From DATFPQ01 sp035264765 (GTDB lineage Bacteria; Actinomycetota; Actinomycetes; Actinomycetales; Angustibacteraceae), in NCBI GenBank assembly GCA_035264765.1, contig DATFPQ010000198.1:1-7067 (forward strand): DNA of 7,067 bases. The letters are read 5' to 3'. Positions 5,892 through 7,067 of this stretch are shown here, piece by piece; the first letter of the stretch is position 1, and every line of letters begins with the position of its first letter. The position numbers were made by a program, and so were the translations under genes. The notes below the pieces were generated by a model. That model searched no databases. It worked only from the letters and a program-made list of their open reading frames with translations, and was not told the origin of the DNA.

Positions 5892-5897
5892 GAAAGG
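5892..5897 (+). promoter_or_regulatory. Ribosome binding site of the thiolase
   Basis: GAAAGG lies 6 bases before ATG at 5904 and fixes the start of the thiolase. Confidence 0.6.
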
Positions 5898-5903
5898 CCC
5901 GCC

Positions 5904-7067
5904 ATGGCCCGCTCCGCGCGCCCGGTCGCCGTCCTCGGTGGCAACCGTGTCCCCTTCGCCCGCCGCAACGGTCCCTACGCGACGGCCAGCAACGAGGACC
6001 TGCTGACCGCGGCGCTGGACGGGCTCGTGGCCCGGTTCGGCCTGGCCGACGAGCGGGTCGGCGAGGTGGCCGCCGGTGCCGTCGTCAAGCACAGCCGCGA
6101 CTTCAACCTGACCCGCGAGGCCGTCCTCGGCTCCCGGTTGTCGCCGCGGACGCCGGCGTACGACGTGCAGCAGGCGTGCGGCACCGGCCTCGAGACCGCC
6201 GTCCTGGTGGCCAACAAGATCGCACTCGGCCAGGTCGACAGCGGGATCGCCGGCGGCGTGGACTCCGCCAGCGACGCGCCCGTCGCCGTCAACGAGGGTC
6301 TGCGCCGGGCTCTGCTCGAGCTCAACCGGGCTCGCACACCCGTCCAACGGCTGCGCGCCGCGACCCGGTTGCGCCCCCGGCAGGTCGTGCCCGAGCTGCC
6401 GCGCAACGGCGAGCCGCGCACCGGCCTGTCCATGGGCGAGCACGCTGCGATCACCGCCGACGAGTGGGGCATCAGCCGGGAGGCGCAGGACGAGCTGGCC
6501 GCCGCGAGCCACCGCAACCTCGCCGCCGCCTACGACCGGGGGTTTTTCGACGACCTCGTGACGCCGTACCTGGGGTTGACCCGCGACCAGAACCTTCGTC
6601 CGGACTCCAGCGTGGAGCAGCTGGCTCGGCTGCGGCCGGTGTTCGGGCGGGGCCCGGACGCGACGATGACGGCGGGCAACTCCACCCCGCTGTCGGACGG
6701 CGCATCCGCCGTGCTGCTGTCGAGCGAGGAGTGGGCCGCCGGGCACGGACTGCCCGTGCTAGCGCATCTGGTGGACGCCGAGACTGCGGCCGTGGACTAC
6801 GTGCACGGCGGTGAGGGGTTGCTGATGGCACCGGCGTACGCCGTGCCCCGGCTGTTGGAGCGCAACGGCCTGACCCTGCAGGACTTCGACTTCTACGAGA
6901 TCCACGAGGCGTTCGCGTCGACCGTGCTCGTGACGCTCGCGGCCTGGGACAGCGAGACTTTCTGCCGTGACCGGCTAGGCCTGGAGAAACCGCTGGGGAC
7001 CATCGACCGGTCGCGGCTCAACGTGGTCGGGTCCTCCCTCGCCGCCGGGCACCCCTTCGCGGCCACC
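5904..7067 (+). CDS. fadI: FadI-type acetyl-CoA C-acyltransferase (thiolase), 3' partial
   Basis: This thiolase would cleave 3-oxoacyl-CoA with CoA to give acetyl-CoA and a shortened acyl-CoA, or run in reverse. 388 codons are in the window with no stop; the family is about 430 residues, so some 40 remain outside. The nucleophile is Cys92 in QQACGTGLET. His334 lies in YEIHEAFAS and His383 in AAGHPFAAT. The final CxG-motif Cys should be just past the right edge. The middle region, with LLELNRARTPVQRLRAATRL and EPRTGLSMGEHAA in succession, matches the FadI branch rather than short-chain PhaA/AtoB thiolases. ATG at 5904 has GAAAGG upstream and the protein aligns from its first strand (PVAVLGGNRVPFAR). 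A partner FadJ-like hydratase/dehydrogenase could lie downstream but is not visible. With scoAB across the control region, it may also complete acetoacetate breakdown. Confidence 0.93.
   Translation, partial: MARSARPVAVLGGNRVPFARRNGPYATASNEDLLTAALDGLVARFGLADERVGEVAAGAVVKHSRDFNLTREAVLGSRLSPRTPAYDVQQACGTGLETAVLVANKIALGQVDSGIAGGVDSASDAPVAVNEGLRRALLELNRARTPVQRLRAATRLRPRQVVPELPRNGEPRTGLSMGEHAAITADEWGISREAQDELAAASHRNLAAAYDRGFFDDLVTPYLGLTRDQNLRPDSSVEQLARLRPVFGRGPDATMTAGNSTPLSDGASAVLLSSEEWAAGHGLPVLAHLVDAETAAVDYVHGGEGLLMAPAYAVPRLLERNGLTLQDFDFYEIHEAFASTVLVTLAAWDSETFCRDRLGLEKPLGTIDRSRLNVVGSSLAAGHPFAAT

Larger units (their letters stand above)
5715..5903. promoter_or_regulatory. Divergent control region between the thioesterase and thiolase genes
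   Basis: These 189 bp separate two outward-facing genes and must hold the thiolase promoter, and probably the thioesterase/scoAB promoter. I see the operator-like palindrome at 5862-5877, a set of CCTCTGG direct repeats at 5771-5828 and the thiolase ribosome site at 5892-5897. TAGGTA at 5872-5877 could be a -10 box overlapping the palindrome, but no convincing -35 box accompanies it. No small gene is supported here. Confidence 0.55.

Noticed and set aside
5715..6746. The long minus-strand open frame upstream of the thioesterase ATG (up to 6746)
   Set aside because: The hotdog domain begins near ATG 5714, which has a good ribosome site; the upstream part is antisense to the thiolase.
4463..6814. 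A 783-codon plus-strand open frame across scoA, the thioesterase and the thiolase
   Set aside because: It crosses three well-supported genes on both strands and is low-complexity Arg/Pro/Ala; not a protein.

Overview
The window looks like chromosomal DNA of a high-GC actinobacterium. GC is very high, codons end mostly in G or C, GTG starts are common, and the families present are typical of soil Actinobacteria (NarL-type regulator, MpaB/DUF2236 protein, bacterial PIG-V-like mannosyltransferase, FadI-type thiolase). Geodermatophilaceae or a relative is a guess I cannot test here. I see no RNA genes, CRISPR arrays, insertion sequences or phage genes.

Layout. (1) Bases 2-655, plus strand: a NarL/FixJ response regulator cut by the left edge. 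Its reading frame runs about 60 codons past the usual end of the family, apparently because of a two-base CG-repeat expansion; the ancestral stop probably lies at 469-471. (2) 514-1398, minus: an MpaB/DUF2236 haem-oxygenase-like protein, convergent with the regulator. (3) 1399-1547: a short gap that holds a stranded C-terminal tail of a KdpE-like response regulator (1420-1473). (4) 1548-5247, minus: a tight gene run transcribed right to left: scoA, scoB, a zinc alcohol dehydrogenase and a PIG-V-like membrane mannosyltransferase, with gaps of 1 bp, 4 bp and a 4-bp overlap. A 16-bp perfect inverted repeat sits at the 5' end of the mannosyltransferase. (5) 5301-5714, minus: a hotdog-fold thioesterase, 53 bp upstream of scoA. 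(6) 5715-5903: a divergent control region with short direct repeats and a palindromic operator-like site. (7) 5904 to the right edge, plus: a FadI-type thiolase, open at the window end.

How the genes fit together. The thiolase, the 3-oxoacid CoA-transferase pair and the acyl-CoA thioesterase flank one divergent control region. They fit a module for breakdown of 3-oxoacids or fatty acids: ScoAB moves CoA from succinyl-CoA to a 3-oxoacid, the thiolase cleaves the 3-oxoacyl-CoA, and the thioesterase could release stalled acyl-CoA. The dehydrogenase may supply or remove an oxidised or reduced intermediate. The mannosyltransferase has no clear metabolic link and may only share the transcript.

I do not see a new multi-gene system. 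The most notable points are small lesions and structures: the CG-slippage extension of the regulator, the orphan kdpE tail (possibly a kdpD-kdpE deletion scar), and the long hairpin that makes the start of the mannosyltransferase uncertain.
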